From assembly GCF_022965805.1 (NCBI RefSeq), contig NC_133101.1:682001-746000 (forward strand): a stretch of DNA of 64,000 nucleotides, in the 5' to 3' direction. Origin of the DNA: Primulina eburnea (taxonomy: Eukaryota; Streptophyta; Magnoliopsida; Lamiales; Gesneriaceae). Shown piece after piece: positions 46,201 through 61,200 of this stretch. Position numbers and translations under genes: made by a program. The notes below the pieces were generated by a model. That model ran no database searches, was not told where the DNA came from, and saw nothing but the letters and a program-made list of their open reading frames with translations. The stretch's first letter is position 1. Every line of letters starts with the position of its first letter.

Positions 46201-49200
46201 AAATTTTAGAATTTTTTATTATCAAGATTCAAGAGTAACCATCAATGGATACTTCAGTGCCTTTAACAATTTTTATTTAAAAATTTTATATCATCAAATA
46301 TCTAATATTAAAATTTAACTATATAATAAATAAAATAAAAGTAAACTTAAAAAAATAAATTAAAAATGAACTTAAAATTTTATCTCGAAAGTCCACGCTA
46401 ATCCCATTTAATATGATCAGCCTAAGGTTGACCGCTTTTGTTCGAATCAAAGCTTTTTCTTCACGCTTAATCGTACTTAATCCGTTCTTTTTGGAACATC
46501 AATGGTAGCACATATATTTCTTTTCAGTTAAAATGAAATTAGTTGACTATTTTTTGTCTGAATGCACATCTACTTTCTATTTGTGCGATGTATTATATTT
46601 TGATTGCGTGTGAGGTAACATCGGTTATTGCATTGAGTTAGCTTTGCACACTGCTACTACTTTTGGTCATTGCTATAATAGAATAAGGTGCAATAACATA
46701 TTATCTTTTCTGACTGTAATGCCTGAGTATAAACATTATTGTCTCTCGGATTTAGTCATGGATTGGAATTATGTTTGGTCTTGATAATTGCGATGTAAGA
46801 GTGTACTCTTTTTATTAGTTGCGGATTACTTATCAGCTGTTTGTAAACCTTGATATCATTATAATATAATATTGTTTCGACTCAAAAAAAAAATTGTTCA
46901 GTTTGCTCTTGCAGTTAATGGTCCGAGAGTCTCTATTGACATCCATTTTATGACATTAGTGCCGATAGAAATTATCGAAACTGGTGCACGTTCTTTTAGA
47001 ATTTTTAAGGACAATAGATTCCTGAAGATTTCTTGTAACAATAAACTACAAAGAGAAGGAAAAAATGTGGTGCCAGTCTGCCAGAAACTTTTTTATATAA
47101 TACTCGTATGTGTACGAAAGTTGATAACTTCTCGTGTTCTTATCATAACAGCGACTGATTATGACATTTATTGCATAAAAAATTGTCATTGTGCGGTTTC
47201 ATGTGAACAGAAAATACGCATGCCACTACAATTTGAGTTGCTTTTTGCGCTTATTATTTTTTATTGTAGAAATGCTTAGCAGTACTCAATTTGATTTGAC
47301 AAGGTGATGATCACAGTATAATGATATATTACCCTAGTTCAGCTGGTGGGGGAATGAAGGAACTGTTTCGAAAGGTAAGAACTTTTAGATATATTATTTT
47401 GTTTATTTTATACTTTAAGGGCTTGTGTTTGACATCATCTTTCCTCTTAAACTGTCGTGTAAATTTGATACTCTTTGGGTGCTTGCTTTGGTAAACTTTT
47501 GCGAACAATGAATTATAACCATTGGAAGCTTTTATCAGATAGCAATGCTATAGATTTAATTTGCATGCCATAAATTTGAGTTTTGACCTTTCACTATGTG
47601 TAATGCTTGCATTAGAATAGCTATTTGAATGGTGGGTGATGGGGTGGTCCTGATTAAGTCATAGGATGATACTGTTTTTAACTTAACTTGAATGAGTAGA
47701 ATTCCAAATTTCTTTTTCTCCCCATACACTATTTGACTTTAGTCTCTTTAAATTTGATCTGTTGTTAGCTTTTGTTTTTGTCAAACCGTTCAACCTGAGG
47801 ACATGCTAAAACTTTCAATTTCTTCTGTATGACATTTGGGCCATTTCACTTGAAATCCACTTATTTCTTGGAATTGAATGCTTGTTTTTCCTGATTCTTT
47901 GTCGTGGAGCTTTGAGAATGTAGAAGTAAGAGATATTCCTCAAGGTGTTCTGCATGCATGTTTCCTCCATGTCTACAATTCTTGATTTTACTTACTGATG
48001 ACGGAAAACACATGGTAATTTAATTAGGAATTAATCGATCCCTTGTTAAAAATGGTCGGAAGACAATATAATCCATTTTCCTTGATTTTTCTTGTGATGG
48101 TTTCTCAACTGTTTTCACTCAAAACTCTATATATTTTTTGTATTTCTCACATCTTTCTCAGGTTGGAAATCGTTCAAGTGAATTTCATCCAGAGGTCAGA
48201 AGAGTGAGACGTGAAGGGTCTTACATATACGAGGAATTCATGCCCACGGGGGGTACAGATGTGAAGGTTATTTGGTCCTACTATTGGAAAATATTTCTTA
48301 TTGACGGCATAGTTGTAAAAAATGTGCGCCTGACTGTGCCTAGGCGCAAGGTGCACCTTACGCGCTTGGGTAACCAGGGCTCGCCTCTTGCGGGCTCGCC
48401 TCTAAGGCTTGCTAGAGGCGAGAAAAAGTGCGCTTCTGTGAAAATTGTTTTCGAGCAATTTTTTTCCACGTTAACATGACCCAAGACCAATAAGATTAAG
48501 CCCATAACCTTTTAATTATTAGAAAACTCTACGTGTATGTATTGACATATTTTTATTCCATCAAAACTCTTAAGCGCAAAGCGCTATCTTTCTAATAATT
48601 TTAATCTGCACAGCCTTAATTTTTTTCTTCTCTTTGCAATTTCAATTACAGTGCTTCTATATTACTTCTTTAATTACTACAGTGCTCAATTTCTTTGGTT
48701 TTTTTTCTTTATTTTATAAATATATTAACCACCACTGTTTTTCTTTCTTTTTTTACTGCAATTTAACTCCAAGACATAGCCAACTTTTCATCTAATGTTT
48801 TCTTTAAGAAGACAAAGAAGGTTAATGATTAGGTAATTGATTTTTTTAAAAAAATTACATTTTATATTTGTTAATAAATTTTTTATTTTAATTATTGTTT
48901 AATTTTCTGTGAAATATATTTCGATGTATATAAATTTTAGTTAAATTCACCTTAAATATTTGAATTCTTACAATTTATGCTTAGTGCGCCTTACTTCGAT
49001 ATGGCGTGCGCTTCAGGCTACATGACACTTGTGCGTTTTAATGCGTCTTGATTAACTATGATTGACTGTCATCCCATCTTGCTTCCTGGGAAAAGAATTA
49101 TAAATTTATACATAGTAATGGAAGCGTGGGTAGAGGAGAAGATGATTCATATTTGTTTGACATGTTATATATCTGATATTGTTTTTATTAATCAATCAAG

Positions 49201-52200
49201 TGATGTTTCTCTTTATATTTTTTGATCAATTCACATTCTTCTTGTGTAACAGGTGTACACAGTGGGCCCTGAGTACGCTCACGCTGAGGCGAGGAAATCT
49301 CCTGTGGTTGACGGTGTTGTGATGAGAAATCTGGATGGTAAAGAAGTAAGTATCTCCCTCATTTACAAGCATAACTTATATACATATTTTACGTAATTGT
49401 CCTTTTATCTTTTAGGAATAGAATTCTCAAGCAATTTGGCAACTCATCCTTCTATAACTTGTTGGTTCAGCCTTCCTAGTAGTCCATTAAGTAATGGCTT
49501 TTCAATTGTATTTGTTTCTCTGAAATCCCTCACATCCAATAACTTCAACTGAATACTTCTTAACCTGCTTGCTATTCCTTCTCAGGTTGTCTATGTTGGT
49601 CCCACGTGCGGAATTTGAGATAATAAAACCCGAAAATAAAGAATAAACTGGACACCGAGATTTACGTGGAAAACCCCTAAAAATTATTAGGGTAAAAACC
49701 ACGGGCAAGATGAAAAGAATTTCCACTATAATATTTTGTGGTGTACAACTCACTCACTGTGTTTCCAAAGAGAACACACACTCTCTTAATACAAGAGAAC
49801 AAAACACCTCACAAATATTATAGAACTAAGCACTTAAATGCTTATAAGATGAGAGAAAACTCGAAGAAGGGATAATTTCCAAATGAAGGGAGGAGCTCTA
49901 TTTATAGAGCCCCTGGACCGTGTGAACACGCGTTAAAAACGCGTCTGATAAATTGCATCGAAATTTCCTTTTGTTCAATAGATGCCGCCCACTCCCAACA
50001 TTCATTTAATGCATTCACATTGCCTACATTTCTCCCACTTGGAGATTTGATTGAGAATCAAACACATCTCCACACATCCTTTCAATCTTGCCATTCCCTT
50101 GCTGCTTACGTTTCTGCTAGACCACTTGAGGATCTACACCACTCAAACTTTTCAATGTTCACTGGCTTGGTCAGAAAATCAGCTATGTTTTCTTTCGTAT
50201 GGATTTTCTGCATATCCACGCTTCTTTCTTCTACTACTTCCCGCACAAAGTGAAATTGTACTCCAATGTGTTTCGTCCTGGAATGAAAGGCTGGATTCCT
50301 TGCGATGTGCAAGGCACTCTGACTATCACAAAACAAAAGAACATTATCTTGTTTGTGCCCGATCTCCTCCAATAACCTTTTAATCCATATTGCCTCCTTG
50401 CAAGCTTGAGTAGCTGCCATGTATTCTGCCTCTGTTGTAGATAACGCCACAACTGTCTGCAATTTTGAAACTCAGCTTACTGCTCCTCCTGCAAGTGTAA
50501 ACACATAACCAGTAGTAGATTTCCTCTTATCAGGATCACCTGCATAATCTGAATCGACATAGCCCCTGAGTGTAAAATCTGATCCTCCATAACATAATGC
50601 AGCATTCGAGGTACCCTTAATGTATCTAAGGATCCTCTTAACAGTGCTCCAATGCTCTCGTCCAGGATTCGCCATATACCGACTAACTGCTCCCACTGCT
50701 TGAGCAATGTCCGGTCTTGTACATATCATGGCGAACATCAAACTCCCCACTGCTGATGCATACGGTACTCGAGACATCTCCATCCTCTCTGCTTCACTGC
50801 TAGGACACATCTCGGAGGATAACTTGAAGTTAACAGGAAGAGGGGTCGAGATTGGCTTACTATCTTGCATGTTGAAGCGTTGCAAGATTTTCTTCAAATA
50901 ATTTTTCTGGGAAAGCCAAATCTTTCTGTTACTTCTATCTCGGTGAACTTGCATCCCTAGAATCTTGTTTGCTGGTCCCAAGTCCTTCATATCAAATTCC
51001 CTAGCCAACTGTGCCTTCAATCCTTGGACATGATCTTTGTTGGGGCCTGCTACCAACATGTCGTCCACATACAACAGCAAAATGATATAATCATCACCAG
51101 ACCTCTTGAAATACGTACAAGGGTCTGCACTCAATCTGTTGTATCCAAGGCTCATGATATAGGAATCAAATCTCTTGTACCAACACCTCGGCGCCTGTTT
51201 GAGACCGTACAGAGATTTCTTCAACCTGCAAACCAAGTTCTCTTTGCCTATTTCTGCAAAACCTTCTGGCTGGAGCATATAGATTTCTTCTTCAAGATCT
51301 CCATGAAGAAATGCCGTTTTCACATCTAGCTGTTCTAGATGTAGGTCAAACACCGCACACAATGCCAACACTACTCTGACTGTTGTAAGCCGAACCACAG
51401 GAGAAAATATCTCATTGAAGTCAATGCCTTCTTTCTGAGCATATCCTTTTACCACAAATCTAGCACGATACCGCTCCACTTGGTTGTTGCCATCACGCTT
51501 GATCTTATAGACCCATCTGTTTCCAATGGCTTTCCTTCCTCGTGGTAGTGTAACAAGATCCCAAGTTTTATTCCTGTCTAAAGCCTCCAACTCTTCTTGC
51601 ATTGCTATCATCCACAAAGATACATCTGAGCTTTGAGTAGCCTCGTGGAAACTCGATGGCTCACCATCCTCTGATAATAGACAATATGCAATGTTGCTTT
51701 CAGTGACATAATCTGAAAGCCAACCTGGTGGTCTTCTGTCTCGAGTTGACTGCCTCACATTGGAAACCTCAGACTCAACATGTTCTTGTTCTTCGTGCTC
51801 TGGTACTGCTTCACAAGAAACTTGACCTTCGTCTGTCTTATTTTCCACCTGAAAAATAGTAATTTCTGAATTCGGTGTGCCTTTGTCTCCCTTTACTTTA
51901 TCTTCCTCGAAGATAACATCCCTGCTGATGACAAGCTTGTGAACAGTAGGATCCCACAAGCGAAACCCCTTTACTCCATCAGCATAACCCAAGAAGATAC
52001 ATTTTCTGGATTTCGAATCCAACTTCGATCTTTCTTGCTCATTGTACAGAACGTATACCGGACTTCCAAATGTATGCAAATGAGAATAATCTGTCGGCTT
52101 CCCGGTCCACATCTCCATCGGAGTCTTCAGATCAATCGCCACTGAAGGAGAACGATTGATAATATAACAAGCGGTTTTGACTGCTTCTGCCCAAAATGAC

Positions 52201-55200
52201 TTTTCTAGACCTGCAGTCCTCAACATAGCTCTTGTTCTGTCCAACAAGGTCCTGTTCATCCGCTCCGCCACTCCATTCTGTTGAGGTGTGTAAGCCGTCG
52301 TGAACTGTCTCTTGATGCCCTCATGTTGACAAAATGCATCAAACTCGTCACTGGTATATTCTCCTCCATTGTCAGTCCTCAGATACTTGATTTTCTTTTC
52401 AGAATCAAGTTCAACCCGTGCTTTGAAATCTTTGAAGATCTGGAAAACATCTGATTTCTTCTTGATCGGATACACCCAACATCTCCTAGAGAAATCATCA
52501 ATGAACGAGACAAAATATCTCGCTCCTCCTAGGGATACAACCGGTGCTTACCAAACATCCGAATGAATCAGCTCCAATATGCTTTTGCTCCTGGCAGTAG
52601 AAGTGCCAAACTTTAATCTGTGTTGTTTACTGGTAACACAGTGCTCACAAAAGGGTAGTGACACTTTTGTAAGTCCCGGCAGCAGCTTCCGTTCTGAGAG
52701 AATTTTCAACCCTCGTTCTGACATATGCCCGAGCTTTCTATGCCATAACACTGTTAATTCTTCTCCTGAACCAATTGATGCAACAGCTAGTTCTGCCTCT
52801 TTGTGTGTTTCTCCCAAAAGTACATACAGATTTGCAGCAACTTTTTCCGCCTTCATAACCACAAGCGCTCCCTTCACAATTTTCATGATCCCGTTCTCAA
52901 TCCGAGTTTTGCACCCGATGTCATCCAATTGCCCCAAGGACAAAAGATTTTTCGTCAGTCCTTTCACATGTCGTACCTCCTGTATGGTGCGAATGGTGCC
53001 ATCAAACATTTTAATTTTGATAGTACCGACCCCAGCGATTTCCAAGGCATGATCATTTCCCATGAATACAGATCCTCCTGAGACTGGTTCATAATGATCA
53101 AACCATTCTCTCCGAGACGTCATGTGCCATGTCGCTCCTGAATCCATAATCCATGTGTCACAAAATTTGTGTCTGCCTTCTGCAACAGTTGCCGCTTCGC
53201 TGAATAATATTTCACCACTGCCTGAAGTACTGGCCACATTTCCTTCATCCGTAATCTCCACCGGTCTATCTCCAATAGCCGCCAAGCAATTCTCATTTCT
53301 TAAAACTGCTTGTATCTTTATTTTCCATAGCATAAAATTGCTTCCGTTGAATTTTGCTATCTCGTACCTTCCCGCCATTATGTCTACAACAATTTTAGTA
53401 GACCAGACAAAATAATCCCGCCTTAAATAAAAAATCTCAAAAAATCTTTTCTGATGTGGAAGATCAGTCTAAGCTGCAACCACAGAGCATACTCAGAATT
53501 TTAGGAAATTTTAAACCAAGGCTCTGATACCACTTGTTGGTCCCACGTGCGGAATTTGAGATAATAAAACCCGAAAATAAAGAATAAACTGGACACCGAG
53601 ATTTACGTGGAAAACCCCTAAAAATTATTAGGGTAAAAACCACGGGCAAGATGAAAAGAATTTCCACTATAATATTTTGTGGTGTACAACTCACTCACTG
53701 TGTTTCCAAAGAGAACACACACTCTCTTAATACAGGAGAACAAAACACCTCACAAATATTATAGAACTAAGCACTTAAATGCTTATAAGATGAGAGAAAA
53801 CTCGAAGAAGGGATAATTTCCAAATGAAGGGAGGAGCTCTATTTATAGAGCCCCTGGACCGTGTGAACACGCGTTAAAAACGCGTCTGATAAATTGCATC
53901 GAAATTTCCTTTTGTTCAATAGATGCCGCCCACTCCCAACATTCATTTAATGCATTCACATTGCCTACAGTCTATTTGTAAGCTCTCTGCTTCTGATTAC
54001 ATGTTACTCTATGTTTATATCATATGTAAACCACTGCATTCAACAATTACCTTATTTATTCTACGTAAGTGAGAAACAGGCACTCACATAGATTTCCTGC
54101 AATAATTATGATATTAACTTGATAGAGTTTTCGTTACTTGCTAAATACAAATTAAGTTGCTGGTTTGTGAACTTCTTTACTTCAAATTCAAAGCACTGGA
54201 TTCACTTAAATTTCCTCTCTCGACTTTGAAATTACCTTATGTAGGTTAGATATCCAGTTCTACTAACTCCCACTGAGAAGGAAATGGCAAGAGAGGTGTG
54301 CTGCGCATTTAGGCAAGCTGTAAGTTATTTAATGCTTCAACTCTTTATTTATTCTCAAATTGTCAGACATGTTTTCATGAAGTTTGGGAAAATTTCAATG
54401 ACAGACAACTTACTGTACCTATTTTCCATCTATCTTTCATGCCCCCTGCGACTGTCACTGCCGTAGCTATTTCTGCATGTTGAAGGTCATTTGAACATCT
54501 GAACGGGATAAATGAAAAATAATTTGTATTATTCCATTGAATCACGCTACATACATACCGATCCTGACTATGATTATTGTACTCTTCATGTATGAGTTCA
54601 AATGCTAAGCTATTACGGTTTTCGTTCCGATGGTGCTATATCATTTTGTATTCATCACCCTTACACATTTTTTCTGACTTTTTCCTTGGATTCATCTTCA
54701 AATTTCTTTTTCTTCTCATGGATAAAAGTCTGACCACACTTGTTGGTTTGGTATTTGAGTGGCAAATGGTCTTAATATCTATGAGTGTGATGTGCTGATA
54801 GAGAGTTTCTTATCAGGTCTAGCTGGTTATCATTATCTCTTCTTCAAAAACTTTTATAACCTATGTATTGCCTGCTTGAACCAGCTTTGTATATGCCTCT
54901 GATAAAACGAGTAAGCCTTTTTCTGTTCATCTCCCCGGGGGAAACATATCGATATTGTTTTATTACTGTTTCTCAGAAATCTATTTTTGACTCACTTTCA
55001 TAATTCATATTTCACAGAACAATCATATTCTATATATAACTTTTTGTCACTTCCAAAATAATTCTATGATTATATTATATTCTATGTGATATTCAATATT
55101 TTTAAATTTTTAAATGAGTATTAAAAAATTAAATAATCTAACACATTCTCACACAATATGACATCAGACATATACATATCAAATTTCTCATTCCAGAAAT

Positions 55201-58200
55201 ACAGCCAAACGTTTTTTACATTCCACAAATTATCTCCCACATATACATTTACTCGAAATATTTTCAAGAAATAATGGAAAAATAACCAAATATGCCATAT
55301 AATTCTTTCAATGACTGCACACGTAACAGTTCAAGTGAAAACCTATTTTCTCTTGATGTTATTTCAGGTTTGTGGCTTCGATCTCTTGCGTTGTGGGGGA
55401 CGTTCCTATGTCTGCGATGTTAATGGATGGAGTTTTGTCAAGAATTCTTACAAGTAACTTTTTCTGTTAGCTTCTTTCTTTCTCCATATTTCCTAGTCGT
55501 AATGAGTTATGTTTTATTTATTGGAGTTTTTCGAAAGAATACTTAAATTCTGGTTGTTGATATGCCTTTATTATTTGGTCTTGTCTCTTGTTGTTTTTTG
55601 TTTATAATTTTCCTCTTCTTATTCATTGGATTGACTTCTGAATTAGTACGACGGTTTGTACTGTACTTGTCAAATGCAGATATTATGATGATACTGCTTG
55701 TGTGCTGAGGAAAATGTTTCTTGATGCAAAAGCCCCACATCTTTCATCTACAATTCCTCCAACTTTACCATGGAAGGTCAACGAGCCAGTTCAGCAGTCT
55801 GAAGGACTGACACGCCAAGGAAGTGGGATAATAGGCACCTTTGGGCAATCTGAAGAGCTACGATGTGTTATCGCTGTTATCCGTCAGTAAGATGCATTAC
55901 CTATTGTTAATACTGGTAATGATTATTGCTCGCATGGTTTTCCCTTGAGAAATAATTTTTCACTGAACAGTGGTGACCGAACTCCAAAGCAGAAAGTGAA
56001 GTTAAAAGTTACCGAGGAAAAACTTTTGAATTTAATGTTAAAATATAATGGGGGAAGACCTAGAACAGAGGTGCAGTTGATATTTCTCCATCCTTCCCAT
56101 CTTGTTGATTTTTTCAGTTTAATATATACATAATGTGTTTCAGCTTTTTCTTCAAAAAAAAAAGTGTTTCAGCGTTAAAACTCTTTTAAACCATTCTGCA
56201 GACAAAGCTGAAAAGTGCTATTCAGTTGCAAGATCTTTTGGATGCGACGCGTATTTTAGTGCCTCGTACCAGGTGTGGGAATGATGCACTTAATTTTATT
56301 CCTATAACAGCCCTACAGATTTGTGAATGAGATTTATTCTCATATTGATGTGTTTCTTGTACAATAAGTTTGTACTCTCCTATTGATTTTAGGATCTGCA
56401 TTTGATTAACATTACCTCTATCAGACAATTTCTGTATGTCGCTAGAATGAAGGTATTCTGACATTCAATTTGAATTTGTCTGTGATTGTTCTTGAGATTT
56501 AAATGAGCTTGAGTTTTGTCAATGTTCTCTGCATGAATGGAAATCCACTTGCTGTTATAATTTGCCTGTTTCCTTTGTCCACCCCGAAATAACACATCAT
56601 GTAAGAGCTATGTTGCTGGCACAGGTGCATGTTCTGGTGGAATGATTTTGATCTCTTAGGCTTATTACTTTGAGCGGAAATCTTCTGCTCTTAGAAAAAT
56701 GTATAGTATCAGTGGAATCAAAAGTTCCAATTTTTCCCCTACTCTCCTTGTTTACATTTTGGGAGATAGCAGCTAGAGACAAGTTTATCAGACACTTCAT
56801 ATGTCATTCCTTTTGAAATGCAAAGTCTTGAAACCTTGAGAGCTTTATTGTTGTAAAAAGATGTGCTGATAAATTTAAATCGAGGGCTTGCTTCATTATT
56901 TTCTTTGTTATTCTTTTTTTCTTTATTCATACATTGTTGAAAAATGAGAAAGTGCATAGTCTCTCCTTGTTGAATTTGCTTTAGATTGCTTTGAAGTGAT
57001 GATAAAACTATTACCCAGACCTGACAGAGAGAGTGATAGTGAAGCTGATGACATTGAGCACGCTGAAAAACTTCGCCAAGTGAAGGCTGTGCTTGAGGAG
57101 GTTCATTCAAATATATCCTTTACTGTGGATTTCAAACTTTGTATTCGCTATTTTTTTTTTTTTTGCAAATTGAACTTGCAAATGATGTTTAAATAAGTAT
57201 ACTCAGAATCTCTGTCTGCATGTTCATTTATAGCTTCACAAAATTGAGGAACACCATGGATCGATCCATCGTCAATTTTCTCGGTCTGTTTCATTGAAAG
57301 CTGTGGCAGTTCCTTTGAAATCGATAAAATTTTGTTCAAAGGAATGCATGGGATGAAACTTTTCGTGTACTTTTCAGTTCTCTAAGATTCTTAGTCACGT
57401 GGCTCAAAATTCTTGGTGTGATGCCTGTCATAGTTAATTTTTTTTCTTCTGAAAGCATAACCTTTTTTTGTATTAATCTTTACACTTGTGGTAGGTTATG
57501 TATTGGAATTTCATGTTAGTTTATACCTTTTTGCTATTTTTTTATGACATTAAATGACTCAGTTTTCCTTGATATGATAAAAAGTTGTTGATGCTTTTAT
57601 TTCTAGGGAGGACATTTCTCCGGGATTTATCGGAAAGTCCAACTCAAGCCATTAAAGTGGGTCAAAGTTGTGAAAAATAATGGGGAAGGGGAAGAAGAAA
57701 GGCCTACTGAAGCCCTGATGGTTCTTAAATATGGTGGTGTTCTTACTCATGCTGGCAGAAAGCAGGTGACTGCTTTATTGCATCACACATGATACTTCAT
57801 TTCCTTTTGTTGCAACTTGATAGTTTGGTCTAATTTTCATTTGTATTTGAAGATAATTGGAATTTGTGCTTAGCTTTTGCTATCAAATAATTCTCCCTTC
57901 CTGCTTTATACTCATTAATTTTTCTTGGCAGGCTGAAGAGCTGGGGAGGTATTTTCGGAATAATATGTACCCAGGTTAGCAGTTACTTGCCAGCATCTCC
58001 TGACATGCACTTTTCTGCACAGGAAAGCATGCAATCAATGATTGCTTTTTTCCCATCTTATTTATGTTGTCTACAATTCGTGTATTAATTTGTTTGAGAT
58101 TGTCCTAAGAATACATGTCACTTAGTGTCAGGGGCTTGTAATTTTCAAATTTTCTCTTCTTGCATTGCAGTAAACATTTTAATGAGAACTTCTTTTTTTC

Positions 58201-61200
58201 TTCATTGATTTTATGTTTTCTGAAAGTTGATGAAATGATGAATAGTGTCTAACTTATAGTGCAAGCAATCTTTTGTTGTCTGTCACTTTGTAATAGGGTT
58301 ATACTTGGGGAGCATGATCCTTCTTGTTGATGTGATCGGGCAACTTTTTCTTCTATTTATGTGGAATTGTCGACTTTCTCGTAATTTTTAAGAAGTCTTC
58401 TGGTTTCTCTTTTCAGGTGAAGGCACTGGCTTGCTCCGTCTTCACAGCACATATCGTCATGACTTAAAAATATACAGCTCCGATGAGGGTCGTGTTCAGG
58501 TTAGGCTTTCAGATACAATTTATGCATCCCACGAATTTTCCAGAGCTACTTTCTGTGGGGAATATTTTTTCACACATTATATAAAAAAATATGTCCTCGT
58601 GTTTTTCGTTTTCTCATGTAAAACCCCGTTCAACAATTTCAGATTGAGCTTTTCGTTTCCAAAATATCTCTAACTTTATGTGTTAATAAACTATCAAATA
58701 TATTTTACTATTCACACATATCTATTAAATAAATAAATTAACTAAATATATTTTTACTTTAATCATTGAATTTATTATTCACGTGTTATCTAATTTGATT
58801 GTACTATATTGCCTATAATTCAAAAAATAAAAGATATAGCTGCAATATAAAAATAAGGTCTCTGATTTCTTAGTATTTTTTAGTATAATATAACATTGCC
58901 GATTTTCAAAATCATGATTTTTGGTATAAAAATAGGGAAAAAATGTCATTTTTAGTCATGTATGTGTTGAATTGTGACATTTTCTGTTTTATATATATTT
59001 TTGAATAATTATAGTCCTGTAACTATGTTGCAACTATCAATTTTAGTCATAGTCATAGTCATAATCATGTAATTAAATGACTAATATTATCGTTAAATTT
59101 ATAGTTACATTGTCAGACACGCTTACAAGTTTCAAACGATTTTTGTAATCATGTAGATATAAAAATTTAATGACAGTATTAGTAATTTAATTACATGATC
59201 TAAATTAGTCGACACAGTGAAAGGAATACGATTGATTTAATAAAAGATACAAGAATAAAAATGTGACACCTCAATATATACAAGACTAAAATTGACATTT
59301 GACCTAAAATAATCTTGTAAATATTTGATTCTTTAGGTCAGTTTTTTCAAATCATATCATTAAATTAAAGAATTTGTGTTAACAATTATCATTTGTCAAG
59401 TTGAGAGGGGCATTTGTGAAGAAAAATATTTTGTTTTTGAATTTTGGGTTTTTTGGTTTGAAAAATATTAAAATGCGTTTTTAGACAAAAAAAATATCAA
59501 TGGCTTTTTAGATATGATTAGTTTAGAAATTTGCCCTTTCTCTTGTTACTTCTATTAATTGTTTATGAAACAAGAGTTGAATGAACTAATTTAGGAAATC
59601 ATAATCAAGAAAATCTATAATTGAAACATCCATGTCCTGTTAATTCTATTTTCTTATCGATTATTGAATGATCAACTAAAGAATACAGTCAGATTATAAT
59701 TTCAATATATTCAGAATATCTTCATAAAATCTCCAACATTCCCCCTCAAGCTTAAGAATAAATATTTTTCTTGATAAGTAGGCTTTCTTGACTTTGCTTA
59801 GTGAGGCTTTTCGTGAGGATATTTGTTTCTTGTTCAAGAGTTGATACGTAGCATAGAACGATGCCACCTTCCTGAATTTCATTCTTGATTAAACTTCGAC
59901 CGATCCTTACATGTTTCATTCTTTCATGCTGAACTGGATTTTTAACAATGTTGATGGCAGATTTGCTGTCACTACGCAACTTGATGGGTTTGAGAATAGG
60001 GATTTCCAAGTCTTGCATGAGTCTTTCAAGCCATATAACTTCACATGCTCCTTGAGCAATGGCCTGAAACTCTGCTTCAGCACTACTCCTTGCCACAACT
60101 GCTTGTTTTTTACTACTCCTTGTAACCAGGTTGCCCTACAAATTGGTTCCTGAAGTCAACCTGCAATCTTCACTTTCTGCCCAATCAGCATCAACATATC
60201 CTTCAATACTTCGTTCTCGATCTTTTGAAACATTATACCTAATAGCCTCTAGATGTCTGTGAGTAGGTGAATGCATGTACCGACTCTCTACACTCACAGC
60301 ATATGCAATGCCAGGTCGTGTAAGAGACAAATAAATCAGCCTACCAACTAGTCATTGGATATCTTCCCTTGTCCACATGAGGCTCGGCATCTTTGATCTT
60401 GCTTTTCAGTTCCTTTTAACCGGGGTTCCTACTGGTTTGCATCCCAACTTCCCGGTTCCTTCTAATAGCTCAAGTACGTATTTCCTCTGAGAAACGAAAA
60501 TGCTATCTTTACTTCTTGCAACTTCCATGCCTAGGAAATATTTCAGACCTTTAACTTGGAATTCTTCTTTCAATTTCTCTTTAAGCCTCTGAATCTCAAT
60601 AATATCCGATCCTTGGTTCAACGATTGATTTTGCTGAGGAGCTCGTGGCCTTCGACATTAGGTGTGAAGTGGTTCCTAAAGTCCTAGTTCTCCCCCTGAA
60701 TCTTGACGTGAGATAGGATTAGGAACTGAACTTAGCTTCGAGTAGGTAAGTGGTGCATTTGAGTCATCATGTGGTGCGCAAAAAGATAAATTTTGTGAGA
60801 TAAGAAGCGACACAGTGGGATTCCAATGACCGGCTTCATCAAGACTCCCCCTGCAGACGGGTGTGGTGATAAAACATCATGTGTTCAAAAAGTTACGTCG
60901 CGCGAGACAATTTTCATGAAAAGAATGTATCCCTTTTGGGCAAAGACACACTTAAATGCCCGAGGGTGGAGTTTGTTGCGGTGGGTTGTTTATTGTGGAC
61001 GTACATTGTGGAACCAAACACTTTTGGGGACAAGGAATTAAATAGGTTGAAGTAAGAATTGCCTTCCCAAATAAGAGCTAGGAACATAACTTGTGAACAT
61101 TACGCGGGATACTTCTAACAAATGGCTGTTCTGCCTCTCGGCAGCTCCATTTTGTTTAGGTCTACACAAGAAGTTCGATGATGTATTCCATGATCCCCCA

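Larger units (their letters stand above)
49594..53969 (-). mobile_element. Young Ty1/copia element, gag-deleted, in VIH intron 9
   Basis: A 4.4-kb element antisense to VIH. The 435-bp LTRs (49594-50028, 53535-53969) differ at one site (A/G in TACARGAGAAC). A perfect 5-bp target duplication GTCTA flanks it (49589-49593, 53970-53974). The initiator-Met tRNA primer site (53521-53532) is two bases inside the 5' LTR. The polyprotein is TNT1-94-like but defective: gag is mostly deleted and two stop codons interrupt pol. Confidence 0.95.

Noticed and set aside
46872..47279. 135-codon open frame in VIH intron 6
   Set aside because: It begins at a non-standard position, has no family similarity, and the flanking VIH exons splice cleanly around it.
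58900..59320. Possible MITE in VIH intron 18, with recurrent TTTTAGTCAT and TAATCATGTA motifs
   Set aside because: I could not find matching ends or a target duplication.
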